DNA from: CAYPPG01 sp964412555
Lineage (GTDB): Bacteria > Hinthialibacterota > Hinthialibacteria > Hinthialibacterales > Hinthialibacteraceae
Length of the DNA stretch: 64,000 nt
Reading direction: 5' to 3'
NCBI GenBank assembly: GCA_964412555.1
Contig: CAYPPG010000046.1
Location: forward strand, 1-64,000
The position numbers were made by a program, and so were the translations under genes. The notes beneath the pieces were generated by a model that was not told where the DNA came from, did not search any database, and was given only the letters and a program-made list of their open reading frames with translations. Each line of letters opens with the position of its first letter. Positions within the stretch are counted from its first letter, which is position 1. Positions 17,671 to 26,701 of the stretch are shown piece by piece.

Positions 17671-18132
17671 CATTTTAGGGGAGAACCGTTTAAAATGGGA
17701 TGTGTATGGTTTCAGGGTTTACTCCATTATTCATAGTTACGTAATCGGGGCGGTATGCAGAAGGTGTCTTTACCATTGAAAGTACTACTATCTCGCGCGT
17801 CATTGTGCTTTTTGGGATGATGAGGCGAAGATTTTTTCCTTTTTGTGGGGAAAACCCTCGAAATGATTTGACGAGCTATTGCATTTTGGTTAAAATGGTT
17901 TATCTTTGATTTTATTCATGTTATTTTGCTTGGTTTAAGGTACTGGTTAAATACGTTGAGGGATTATTTGTTTGGTGTTTGTGTATTGGGTTTTGTGTGA
18001 TTGTAATTCTCAAATTCATTCCTCCCCTCAACCGTTTGTTTTGTAGATTGAGCGAATCGTTTTCAAGCACTCTCAAAGATTTGGGTTAATAAATACCGTG
18101 AACCTAATAGAAAGGCAGAGAACCCAAAAAGC
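17671..18132. other. Long AT-rich leader region
   Basis: About 460 bp with no gene on either strand. It contains one convincing promoter (17868-17896), leaving a leader of over 200 bases before the sensor gene. I see no riboswitch class in the leader. Confidence 0.6.
17868..17896 (+). promoter_or_regulatory. Sigma-70-type promoter upstream of the sensor gene
   Basis: TTGACG at 17868-17873, 17-bp spacer, TAAAAT at 17891-17896. It is the only strong pair in the long gap before 18133. Confidence 0.55.
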
Positions 18133-20091
18133 ATGAGTTTGCGGTTTAAGATATCATTATCCATTGCATGTCTTACTTTTGTGATGGTATTGGTCAGCTT
18201 TCTCGTATTGTTGAATCTGATTCGGCAAAAGAGAATTGATGATTTAAAAAATTATTCCACCAATTTAGCGCATCAACTTGTGGTTTCTCCATCCGTCAGT
18301 GCTTTTCTCGAAGAACGGCCGGATGCTCCCCTTTATAGTGAAGTCAAGCAGAACTTGAATTGCTTGTTGAAAGGGAGTCCTTTTATCGAGGAACTGACTC
18401 TGATTGACCGATTCGGAAAAATACCATTCCGAGTGTTCAAGGAGACGGGATCACAATCTGATCAAGAAGTTCCACGAGCTTCGTTTTCTTTGCATTCGGT
18501 GATTGCTTCCGGGGTGCCTTCATTGAATCAAGAGAGTTGGGAGTACTTTGTTCCCTTGTCGTTAAGTGAGAATTCGTATTGGGGGGTATTGCGTCTTCGT
18601 TGGAGTCCGGAAGCGACGTGGGGATTTTTCCGGTCTTTGAAGACATGGAGTTTTTATTCATCGGTCTTGAGTTTTGTCTTTGTCTTTGTCTTTACTTATA
18701 TTGTTTTCTTGCGCGTCTATACCAAAGAACATGCCCGCATGGCGAAGGCCATAGCGATGATCACTGGTAGTGATTATTCCCAGCGTATCGATATTTTTTC
18801 GTTTTCGAATAGTATGTCTGAAATTGGCACCTATTTGAATCGCCTATTGACTGAAGTGCAGGCGGAAAAACAAAAAGTGACAAATTTGAATGAATCGCTT
18901 CGTGAAATCGAACGAGGATATGCGCATTTTCGCAAGTCGTCTGCGTCGAAAGTAGAAGAATTGGAAAACTACCGAAAGGAATTGAGAGAGGGAATATTAA
19001 AATTATTGGATATGATGTGGTGTGGGGTTATCGTTATCGATGATAAGTACCAGATCCATTATATGAATGACAAAGCGGAACGACTTTTACGATATGCCCG
19101 TTATGATGAAGAGAAATTGTATGATGAAAAGTTGCGTCACTGCCTCGCTCCGCTGGTTCAATTCGAAACGGTGGATCGAATTGAAGACCTTTGTGTTTGG
19201 ACACAAAAAGAACTGGAGCGTTCAGTTTCTTGCCGGGTTCGTGCTACCTCGATTCCAACGTCGGATCAGGAACGTTTCTTTTTTGTTGTGATGAATGAAG
19301 AAAGTGGATTCCCCAAGCGGAGGGATTCCATGTATTTCTCCGAGAGATTGGTCATTGACATTTTGGCTCACGGGAAAAATCAGGATTCTACTGCGAAAAA
19401 TTCTCCTTATCCGAATGTGATCGGTTCGACGATTGAAAATCGTTTTCGGGAATGCCTGAAACGGATCGAGGCTTTCCGCAACCTGGAATGCAATCAATTT
19501 GGACCGATCAAACCAGTGCGGCTGGGAAACTGGCTTCAGAAACGTTTTGAGGCCGATGATTTGTTTTCCGAGAATTTGAATATTGTCACGATGATGCCGG
19601 AAGTGGATATGACATTGTTCGTTCCGGAAATCTGCTTGAGTCAGCTGATCGATTGCACGATTTCCTTGATTACTTTTGCTGTTGAAAAAGAAGGAAATCA
19701 AAAAAACAAGACGTTGGCGGTTCGTGCTTCCGTGGATTCAAGAGGCAAACCGGTTATCTCTTTTTCCATCCCCCATATGGTACGAAAAGATGTTTTGAAT
19801 CTCCAGAATAGTTTGGGAGAACGCGCTCACTTGATTTGTGAAAAAGGGGATGAAAAAGAACTTTCCCTAGACGAACTTGAACATGATATCAGTATTTCTC
19901 TGTATCAATGCGTCAAAAAGTTATTGAAAATCAAAGCGGAAAGCATTTATTCCGAGAACAAGAAATTGATTACCTTACGATATACGATTGAACAGCATAT
20001 TTTTTCGGCACCCAAACCGGAAACATCCGTTAAGCCGGAGGCGATTCGGGAAACCCGTGATTTGGTGCGTGAATATTTAACCCGGGCATAG
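18133..20091 (+). CDS. Membrane sensor with HAMP and PAS, degenerate kinase end
   Basis: Sensor-kinase-shaped protein (652 aa). Membrane helix 1 is at about residues 7-29, a periplasmic sensor domain of about 140 residues follows, helix 2 lies near 172-195 (SSVLSFVFVFVFTYIVFL), then HAMP (to about 245), a coiled coil (QAEKQKVTNLNESLREIERG) and a PAS domain around 290-400 with GVIVIDDKYQIHYMNDKAER. The rest should be HisKA and HATPase. However, no His box is visible, and the region SQLIDCTISLITFAV, placed like an N box, lacks the essential Asn; DxGxG is absent too. It is probably a pseudokinase that signals by contact. An HDOD gene follows 216 bp later. Confidence 0.75.
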   Translation: MSLRFKISLSIACLTFVMVLVSFLVLLNLIRQKRIDDLKNYSTNLAHQLVVSPSVSAFLEERPDAPLYSEVKQNLNCLLKGSPFIEELTLIDRFGKIPFRVFKETGSQSDQEVPRASFSLHSVIASGVPSLNQESWEYFVPLSLSENSYWGVLRLRWSPEATWGFFRSLKTWSFYSSVLSFVFVFVFTYIVFLRVYTKEHARMAKAIAMITGSDYSQRIDIFSFSNSMSEIGTYLNRLLTEVQAEKQKVTNLNESLREIERGYAHFRKSSASKVEELENYRKELREGILKLLDMMWCGVIVIDDKYQIHYMNDKAERLLRYARYDEEKLYDEKLRHCLAPLVQFETVDRIEDLCVWTQKELERSVSCRVRATSIPTSDQERFFFVVMNEESGFPKRRDSMYFSERLVIDILAHGKNQDSTAKNSPYPNVIGSTIENRFRECLKRIEAFRNLECNQFGPIKPVRLGNWLQKRFEADDLFSENLNIVTMMPEVDMTLFVPEICLSQLIDCTISLITFAVEKEGNQKNKTLAVRASVDSRGKPVISFSIPHMVRKDVLNLQNSLGERAHLICEKGDEKELSLDELEHDISISLYQCVKKLLKIKAESIYSENKKLITLRYTIEQHIFSAPKPETSVKPEAIRETRDLVREYLTRA

Positions 20092-20307
20092 AATCAAATG
20101 ATTTCCATTTCTTTGTCAGACTTGATTCTGTGAGGTTGATAATTTATAGTGAACTCCGATCTTTTGGGAAAAGATGCGTAAGAGTCGTTTTTTTATTGAA
20201 TTGAAATACAATAGGGAAGTAGTGATTCAATTTCCAGGGATATATTGTGACTTGGTTGATGCAAATGCTACAATGAAAATGAACGATTCAAGTGATGGAA
20301 TAAGGAA

Positions 20308-21171
20308 ATGACGGTCTATCAAAATTTGCCTGAAAAACTGATTCAAGAAATCAAAGAAATTCCGCCTTTGCCGGATATCGTGGTGAAAGTGTTGAAAATG
20401 ACGCGGAATCCGGATGTTTCCGCACCGGAATTGACCAAAGTCATTTCTCAAGATCAGGCGTTGACGGGGAATATTCTGCGTCTATGTAATTCCTCTTATT
20501 ATGGTTTACCTAGAGTGGTTTCTTCCCTGACTCAAGCTGTGATGTATCTCGGATTCTATACGGTGAGGAATCTGGTTTTGACCTGCTCCGTAGCTCATTT
20601 GTATAGTTCCGACAAAAAAATCTACGGGTATACGGAAGGCGGGCTTTGGTTTCATGCCGTAGCCAGTGCCATGGGAAGTGAAATTCTATGTAAACGGATT
20701 CGGCCGGATATCCATGATACGGCTTTTACTGCCGGATTGCTGCACGATATCGGTCAAATCATCATGGGGATTCGGATCAAGGACACTGCGGATACGATCG
20801 TGGAATTGATGACACAGGGTGGGATGAGCGAAGTCGAGGCTGAAAAAGAAGCCGTCGGTTTCTCCCACGACGAGTTGGGAGGCATGATCGCCGATCATTG
20901 GAATTTTCCGGAAGAATTGGTTCATGCGATTCGTTGGCATCATTTTCCTGAAAAGGCCGAAACGAAATCCTTGTTGACGGCTATAGTGCATATTTCGAAC
21001 TCCATTGTTTTGGATTTGGGATACGGACTCGAATTGGAACAAATGAAACACCCGATTAGCCCTTATGCCCAAAAAGCGATCGGAATGAAAAGTGAAGATT
21101 TGCAGGCGCTTCGAGAGGAAATTCAAGTTACTGTTGAAGAAAATTGTGATCTGTTCATGGCTGTTGAATAG
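20308..21171 (+). CDS. HDOD domain signalling protein
   Basis: HDOD protein (287 aa), single-domain. Motifs are IPPLPDIVVKVLKMTRNPDV at the start, VISQDQALTGNILRLCNSSYYG, SLTQAVMYLGFYTVRNLVL and a retained HD-like pair in AGLLHDIGQIIMG, with later histidines in AIRWHHFPE. HDOD domains act in bacterial signalling and regulation, often next to kinases, and usually lack catalytic activity. The location after a degenerate sensor suggests a shared pathway. The start ATG 20308 has GGAATAAGGA upstream. Confidence 0.92.
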   Translation: MTVYQNLPEKLIQEIKEIPPLPDIVVKVLKMTRNPDVSAPELTKVISQDQALTGNILRLCNSSYYGLPRVVSSLTQAVMYLGFYTVRNLVLTCSVAHLYSSDKKIYGYTEGGLWFHAVASAMGSEILCKRIRPDIHDTAFTAGLLHDIGQIIMGIRIKDTADTIVELMTQGGMSEVEAEKEAVGFSHDELGGMIADHWNFPEELVHAIRWHHFPEKAETKSLLTAIVHISNSIVLDLGYGLELEQMKHPISPYAQKAIGMKSEDLQALREEIQVTVEENCDLFMAVE

Positions 21172-21191
21172 GGAGTTTTTTGGGTTTGAAT

Positions 21192-21956
21192 TTACCGGAT
21201 TTGGAAGATGTGTTTTGCATTTTCAGATGTTCGTGTGCGAATTTCATCGATTTCCTGCCCCCGTATTTCCGCTAATTTCTTGACTGTCTCGACAATCATT
21301 TTGGGTTCACAGGGTTTTTCCCGATACGGTGTCGGAGCCAAATAGGGAGCATCTGTTTCGACGAGGATCTGTGCATCCGGCACTTTCGAGGCAATGCGCT
21401 GAATCTCTTTTGCATTTTTGAATGTCACAATGCCCGAAAATGAAATGTAAAAACCCAATGCGACCGCTTTTTGCATCACGGTTTCCGATGCGGTAAAACA
21501 ATGAAGAATAGCGTTCGATGCCGGGAAATGATCCATCAATTGCAGAAAATCATGATCGGCGTCCCGGAGATGAATTACCAACGGTTTTTTGAGTTCTTCC
21601 GCTAATTCGGCTTGTTGTGTAAAGTATTCGATTTGTGTTTCTTTGGGGCCTGCCGGATAATGATATTCCAATCCTGCTTCTCCAATGGCCTTCACTTTGG
21701 GATGGTCAGCGATCGTTTTGATTTGATCGAGATATTGTGCCGGAGCTTTCAAGTAATCGTGAGGAGAAACACCGACGCTTGCATAAAGGCCTTCAAACGA
21801 TTCCGCTAAAGCAACCGCCTTTTTGCTGCTCTCGATGTCATAGCCAATCACCACACCGTGGGAGACTCCCGAATCACGAGCTTCTTTCCATGCCTGCTCT
21901 TCTTTTCCTTCAAAATCGGGATGGTTTAAATGCAAGTGGCTGTCAAATATATTCAT
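21192..21956 (-). CDS. TatD-family metal-dependent hydrolase
   Basis: TatD family nuclease (254 aa), a TIM-barrel metalloenzyme with 3-prime to 5-prime DNase activity in studied members. The metal ligands are in place: DSHLHL at residues 5-10, Glu in AIGEAGLEYH, His in PLVIHLRDA, His in AILHCFTAS, and Asp in LVETDAPYLAPTPYR. The C-terminus has the usual EPKMIVETVKKLAEIRG and the Asn in TSENAKHIF. Length is normal. It converges on the HDOD gene with a 20-bp gap. Confidence 0.95.
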   Translation of the reverse strand: MNIFDSHLHLNHPDFEGKEEQAWKEARDSGVSHGVVIGYDIESSKKAVALAESFEGLYASVGVSPHDYLKAPAQYLDQIKTIADHPKVKAIGEAGLEYHYPAGPKETQIEYFTQQAELAEELKKPLVIHLRDADHDFLQLMDHFPASNAILHCFTASETVMQKAVALGFYISFSGIVTFKNAKEIQRIASKVPDAQILVETDAPYLAPTPYREKPCEPKMIVETVKKLAEIRGQEIDEIRTRTSENAKHIFQIR

Positions 21957-22304
21957 TTTTCAAATCCGTACCTTAACCAAGATTCGTTATTGTCTGTTTG
22001 CGCGTACAGGATAACTGCTCGTTCTATACAGCGATGTACTGATGATCACAACATCCATATGGTATGGTATCTCCAAATTAAGTGCAGACAATAAGGTCTT
22101 TATCATCTTCGCATACTCTGGTTTAATATATTTTATTCCTTTCAAAGGAGTATTCCATTCATGGATCGGAGTCGGGAAAACGATCCGCCACGATCACCGG
22201 TAGGGGCGGTTCGCGAACCGCCCCTACCGAGTGGAAATCGGAGTGGGTAAAGTGATCCGCTTCGATACATTAAAATAGTAAATAGAATCAAGAAAACTAT
22301 ATCT
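21957..22304. other. Intergenic region with a palindrome and direct repeats
   Basis: 348 bp between divergent tatD-like and trpC genes. A 30-bp palindrome (22199-22228) is flanked by an imperfect direct repeat whose shared core is ATCGGAGT-GGG-AAA-GATCCGC (about 22162-22190 and 22236-22264). No gene is seen. Confidence 0.6.
22199..22228. repeat. 30-bp perfect palindrome (family D)
   Basis: GGTAGGGGCGGTTCG and its exact inverse complement meet at the central CGCG. GTAGGGGCG-type palindromes are widespread mobile-like repeats in bacterial genomes. Only this copy is present here. Confidence 0.9.
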
Positions 22305-23093
22305 ATGAAAACAGGCATTTTAGAAGAAATCATCGAACAGAAACGCCAAGAGGTGGAAGAACGCAAACGCGTGCGGCCGTTGGAAATACTCGTTGGAGCA
22401 TTGAGCACTGCGGAGAAAACACGCGATTTTCATTCCGCACTGAAACGAAAAGAGGGACCGGTAAAGTTATTAGCGGAAATCAAAGCCGCTTCCCCCTCTG
22501 CCGGAACAATCCGCGAATCGTTCAATCCAAGGGAAATCGCTTCTCTTTATGAATCCTGCGGCGCTTCCGCTATCTCTGTCCTGACCGATACAAAATACTT
22601 CGCCGGCACCGACGAACACCTTCAGCAAGCAAGAGCCGCCGTTTCCCTCCCCGTGCTCCGTAAAGACTTCACCATCGATGAATATCAATTGTACGAAAGC
22701 CGGCTGATCGGAGCCGATGCAATCCTTTTGATGGCGCAAGTGCTGGACCAAGAGAGATACGCCGATCTTTTGCAGAAAGCCGAAGAATTAGGCCTGCATG
22801 TCCTTGCTGAAGGCCATACTCCCGAGCAAATTCAATTCTTGGTCTCCATTGGCGCAAAGACCATCGGCATCAACAACCGGGATTTTCGCACCATGACCGT
22901 CGATATTGAAAACACCTTGCGAAACCGTGAGCTGGTCCCCGGCGACCGCGTGCTCGTGAGCCAGAGCGGGATATCGAAGCGGGAGGAAGTGTTGCTTTTA
23001 CAACAAGCAGGGGTGGATGCGATTCAGGTGGGGACCTCGCTGATGCAGAATGAGAATATGCGGGGGGTGCTGAAGGAACTGAGGGGATGTTGA
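22305..23093 (+). CDS. trpC: Indole-3-glycerol-phosphate synthase, altered active-site Glu
   Basis: TrpC (262 aa), the TIM-barrel enzyme closing the indole ring in tryptophan synthesis. Catalytic positions are LLAEIKAASPSAGTI (Glu and Lys), PVLRKDFTIDEYQ (Lys), HVLAEGHTPEQ (Glu169) and IGINNRDFRTM (Asn). The loop that normally reads SESGI reads VSQSGIS, so the conserved Glu is Gln220 (codon CAG at 22962-22964). All else looks intact and the frame is open. It could be a slower but functional enzyme, a recruited function, or a consensus error. No other trp gene is nearby. Confidence 0.92.
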   Translation: MKTGILEEIIEQKRQEVEERKRVRPLEILVGALSTAEKTRDFHSALKRKEGPVKLLAEIKAASPSAGTIRESFNPREIASLYESCGASAISVLTDTKYFAGTDEHLQQARAAVSLPVLRKDFTIDEYQLYESRLIGADAILLMAQVLDQERYADLLQKAEELGLHVLAEGHTPEQIQFLVSIGAKTIGINNRDFRTMTVDIENTLRNRELVPGDRVLVSQSGISKREEVLLLQQAGVDAIQVGTSLMQNENMRGVLKELRGC

Positions 23094-23250
23094 TCTTCCT
23101 CTATTGTATTATTTAAATAGAAAATTTGATCGATGAACATTGAGTTACCTAAACAATGGATCTCTTCCAGACAATGATGAGACCAAGTTTGTCAAGCGAT
23201 GATTTAGTGATGAATGGGTGTGAATTAGAAACTCATCGGAGTTTATGATC

Positions 23251-23441
23251 ATGAAATCAATACGCGTTTATGCCGATACATCTGTGTATGGTGGAGTATA
23301 CGACGATGAATTTAGTTATGTCAGCCGTATGTTTTTCAAAAAATTCCCTTGTATAATGCTGTTAACGTACTTGAAGGATATCCGGAAATAAAAATACATT
23401 CGCCGTTGGAGGTGATCCATGATGAAGACGAAAACATTTGA
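23251..23441 (+). pseudogene. PIN-domain toxin with internal deletion
   Basis: Both ends of a PIN-domain toxin are readable but the middle is missing. The N-terminus translates as MKSIRVYADTSVYGGVYDDE followed by FSYVSRMFF, carrying the first catalytic Asp. After a frame change near 23340 the C-terminus reads YNAVNVLEGYPEIKIHSPLE and then VIHDEDENI before the TGA at 23439. A full-length member is about 140-150 residues, so roughly two thirds is lost, including the remaining acidic residues. GGAG lies 9 bases before the ATG. The end overlaps the start of the small partner gene, as in an intact operon. Confidence 0.75.
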
Positions 23442-23622
23442 TTGCGTAGAAATGAAACATAAAGGAGCTCAACGCATCATGGATGAAATCAAAAAAATGA
23501 CATCTGAGGAGCAATTGAATTATTGGAAGAAAGCTACGGAAGAATTTCGGACTTTGCAACGTCAAAAAGGAAAGGAACAGAAGCAAGAAAGTGTTTTCCC
23601 TATAAGAAAAAATGATGAGTAG
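23419..23622 (+). CDS. Small partner (probable antitoxin) of the decayed PIN toxin
   Basis: A 67-aa charged helical protein, MMKTKTFDCVEMKHKGAQRI then MTSEEQLNYWKKATEEF. Small proteins of this style (FDCVEMK...EEQLxYW) sit next to PIN genes and probably act as antitoxins; that is from family association, not proven. It starts at ATG 23419 or 23422 behind GGAGGTGATCC (23408-23418), an almost perfect match to the 16S anti-Shine-Dalgarno. That site lies within the toxin C-terminal coding sequence, so the antitoxin keeps expression after toxin decay. Confidence 0.75.
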   Translation: MMKTKTFDCVEMKHKGAQRIMDEIKKMTSEEQLNYWKKATEEFRTLQRQKGKEQKQESVFPIRKNDE

Positions 23623-23845
23623 CTGAATTTGCCTTGTAAGATTATTGTACTTTCCTCAATAACAATATGGAGATACAGAAAGAAGTGATTCATTGAGCTT
23701 TTCGACAGTGGGAACGGCTCTACCCTGTTTATATCGTGCATAGGTATTGCAAGATGTTACTCACAACCGATTTTCTACTTGGGAAAGTGAAAGCCCTCTG
23801 AGTTCATGGGCAGCTAGGATTATTGATCGCGATTTGGTACATTAG

Positions 23846-25756
23846 ATGCTCTTGAATTTCAATACGAAAGTGAGTCAACTCATGTCGATCTTTAATTGGA
23901 CTTTTGCTCTTATTTTAATAGTTTTTTGTCTATTTGCCAATATGGGATCGTGTGCCGAAGATCAAAATATTCAGATTCGTGATATCGGGATCCCGGTCAA
24001 ATCGGTCAATTGGGTGCGCCTTCATGCCGGGCATGATAAACAGGATGAACCGTGCCTCTATGCGACGATGGGGCAGAATGCACAAGGTTTGTTTGTCCTG
24101 CAAGTCGATCCGAAAACGGGAGAATCCCGTCAATTCATTACGGACTTGAAAAATGCCAATTTTCCCACCGCCACCTTGATGAGCCGTTCCGGAATACTTT
24201 ATATCGGATCCGCCTATGCCGGGCATTTGCTGTGTTTCGATCCTGAACAAGACCGGCTCGAGGACCTTGGAGCGATCAATCCTGACGGGGTATCGTTTCC
24301 TTGCCGTATGGATGAGGATCAAGAAGGGAAGATATGGATCGGAAGTTACGGCACTGCGGATTTGACTTGCTATGATCCCCAAAAACGTAAATTTACACGC
24401 TACGGCCGGATGGATGATGTGGATATGTACAATTATCCGCTCGTCAATACGGATGGAACCATTGCCTGTTTGATTCGGATGACGAAACCGCATGTTGTTG
24501 TTTTCAACCCCGAAACCGGGGAGAAAAAAACCGTCGGGCCGATTACCACGAAGGGAGAAGAAACGATCGACCTTCGCAAAGGAAACGATAACCGGCTCTA
24601 TATCGATTCCAGTCTGGGAAAATATCGAATCGAAGGGATGAAGGCGGTTCCGGTGGATCAGGTACCTGATTCGGCTCTCGCTCCAACCCTTCCCGATGGA
24701 AGTACATTTTCTTTCGCCGATGCCTCCGATCAGATGTACCGTCAATTGAAAATCGATCATCCCGACGGGAAAAGTCAAGTCTTTGAGTTGGATTATGAGG
24801 CGAGCGGCAGCGATATTTTTTATATTCATGCCGGCCCGGATGGGTGTGTTTACGGTTCCAGTTATCTTCCGCTTCATCTTTTCCGTTATGATCCAGCCAA
24901 GGATGAATTGGTTGATTTGGGAAAATGTTCCGCCGCTTCGGGGGAAGCGTACTCGATGGCCAATTTCGAGGGCAAGATTTACATTTCATCCTATCCCGGT
25001 GCAAGGGTTTCCGTCTATGATCCTTCAAAACCATATCATTATGGAACCGATCTGGATGACAATCCACGCGATCTAGGCCGTATCGATGATATCTCCTATC
25101 GTCCTCGCTCGACTTTGGCCGGTCCATTAAACCGCGTTTGGCTGGCTTCGATCCCGGATTACGGACGCTGGGGCGGGCCGTTGTCCTATTATGAACCGGC
25201 GACTGAAACGAAAAAGGCATACTATCGAATTGTCGGAGACGGGAGCTGTTATACGCTCGCATATTTAGCCAAACAGAAATTGCTGGCCGTCGGTACAAGC
25301 ATTTCCGGTGGCAGCGGTACAAAATCCAAAGTCGACCAAGCGGTATTGTTTTTGTTCGATTACGAAAAGGAACAAAAGGTGTGGGAAGGAACGTTGGAAC
25401 GTCCGGTTACCGTTTTCAACTCCTTATTGGCCGGTCCGGCCGGTGAATTATACGGAACAGTCCGTGGAGGGAACCTGCCACCGGAGTTATTTATCTTCGA
25501 TCCACAAACGCGCACATTTGCCGACCGAATTCCAATTACTCATGGGAATCCTCTGGATTTAGGTTTGTGTCTAGGTCCGGATCGGAATATCTATGGATTT
25601 ACAAATTCCGGCGTCTATCGATTTAATAAAGAATCGAAACGAATTGAAGAGATTATTCAAACACCAATTAGTGTTCCTGGGCCTATTGTTGGAGAGAATA
25701 TCTATTTTTCACATGGGCACGTTCTTCAATCTGCAGGATTATTTAAAAGAGAATAA
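23846..25756 (+). CDS. Secreted beta-propeller protein
   Basis: Exported protein (636 aa) with a hydrophobic signal (IFNWTFALILIVFCLFANMG, cleaved about residue 37). The body consists of propeller-like blades with repeated phrases LLCFDPEQDRLEDLG, LTCYDPQKRKFTRYG, VVVFNPETGEKKTVG, LFRYDPAKDELVDLG, VSVYDPSKPYHYG and LFIFDPQTRTFADR, each of the form hydrophobic-xx-[YF]DP. This resembles streptogramin lyase, SMP-30 or two-component-sensor propellers. It is likely a periplasmic or surface binding or lyase protein; no catalytic set is clear. The start could also be ATG 23882 (MSIFNW); neither has a strong ribosome site. Monocistronic. Confidence 0.82.
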   Translation: MLLNFNTKVSQLMSIFNWTFALILIVFCLFANMGSCAEDQNIQIRDIGIPVKSVNWVRLHAGHDKQDEPCLYATMGQNAQGLFVLQVDPKTGESRQFITDLKNANFPTATLMSRSGILYIGSAYAGHLLCFDPEQDRLEDLGAINPDGVSFPCRMDEDQEGKIWIGSYGTADLTCYDPQKRKFTRYGRMDDVDMYNYPLVNTDGTIACLIRMTKPHVVVFNPETGEKKTVGPITTKGEETIDLRKGNDNRLYIDSSLGKYRIEGMKAVPVDQVPDSALAPTLPDGSTFSFADASDQMYRQLKIDHPDGKSQVFELDYEASGSDIFYIHAGPDGCVYGSSYLPLHLFRYDPAKDELVDLGKCSAASGEAYSMANFEGKIYISSYPGARVSVYDPSKPYHYGTDLDDNPRDLGRIDDISYRPRSTLAGPLNRVWLASIPDYGRWGGPLSYYEPATETKKAYYRIVGDGSCYTLAYLAKQKLLAVGTSISGGSGTKSKVDQAVLFLFDYEKEQKVWEGTLERPVTVFNSLLAGPAGELYGTVRGGNLPPELFIFDPQTRTFADRIPITHGNPLDLGLCLGPDRNIYGFTNSGVYRFNKESKRIEEIIQTPISVPGPIVGENIYFSHGHVLQSAGLFKRE

Positions 25757-25871
25757 TGATAAAAGATAGTGATACTTTCGAAACTATTTTCGCCTGTTTG
25801 GTTTACCTATAACGCCTTGCCTACAAAGACCATTCTTTCTACACTGAATTTTCAGATTATTGCTACCTTAT

Positions 25872-25903
25872 GTTGTGCAGACAGGATGTCCGCACCACAA
25901 TTT
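25872..25903. repeat. Palindromic repeat family C copy, inverted
   Basis: TGTTGTGCAGACAGGATGTC followed by CGCACCACAATT. It is the inverse complement of the 1698-1727 copy with one or two differences, and lies in the gap after the propeller gene. Confidence 0.8.
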
Positions 25904-25960
25904 TTGACTAGTTGCCATAGCATCAGATATAATCAGTGAAAAATCTAAGGAGTGGGACGT

Positions 25961-26701
25961 ATGGATTCCTCTACTTTTGTGCTATCTATCCCCGCCTCAC
26001 CGGACAGGGATGATGATGTGTGGTGTCAGCAGGCCTGGGAGCTGGGCCGGTTTTTGTTTCACTCGAATCTTGATTTTTCATTGGAATTAAAAGCAAAGCG
26101 TTTCGGACAGGGGGGGCATTTCGAAGACAATCCACCTATCAGCCGAATCGATTCTTTGATTCGCAATGCGGAGGATAAAAATCTGCAATTTGGTTCTTAT
26201 TTTGTCCCGGTGAATCTAAACCGTTCTGAGAATGAAATCGGAGCGGAAATTTCGGCTGTCAATGGTTGGACGGATCTGGCCGTTTATACGGGGGCTTTTC
26301 TCGCAAGGATCAAGTTTGCTTCATTGCCCGATTTCAGCCAGCAAGCTCCTCGAAACGCGCTTCAACAAATATTTCATTATATGTTCGACATGGATTTGGC
26401 GGTTTCTATTTCTGTGGAAGAAAAAGAAGAACCGATTTTTCTTTCTTTGATACAATCGCTGGATCATGATGTCCAAAAGCGGGTGGGATTCAATCGGCAT
26501 GTTTCCGCTGAATCGCTTGAACAAACATGGATCAAGGACTTGGATGATAGTACGATTCAATCCGTATCCACGAGTATCCTATCTTCTAGTCATGCAAAAG
26601 TACTCGAGAAAATTCCTGATTGGATTAATCAACTAGATCGTGAGAATACACCGGCAACCGTTGTGATGGTGGAAAATCCTTCTGAATTACTTTCTTCTTA
26701 A
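25961..26701 (+). CDS. Hypothetical protein, 246 aa
   Basis: No family recognised. It is a soluble protein with no signal peptide or membrane helix. Features are an N-terminal STFVLSIPASPDRDDDVWCQ, a middle region INGW-like (AEISAVNGWTDLAVYTGAFL) and an acidic, serine-rich C-terminus. The composition suggests a folded alpha/beta protein. The start ATG 25961 is eight bases after AAGGAG; a GTG three codons earlier is in frame but too close to that site. The last four bases overlap the end of a small minus-strand gene. Confidence 0.7.
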   Translation: MDSSTFVLSIPASPDRDDDVWCQQAWELGRFLFHSNLDFSLELKAKRFGQGGHFEDNPPISRIDSLIRNAEDKNLQFGSYFVPVNLNRSENEIGAEISAVNGWTDLAVYTGAFLARIKFASLPDFSQQAPRNALQQIFHYMFDMDLAVSISVEEKEEPIFLSLIQSLDHDVQKRVGFNRHVSAESLEQTWIKDLDDSTIQSVSTSILSSSHAKVLEKIPDWINQLDRENTPATVVMVENPSELLSS

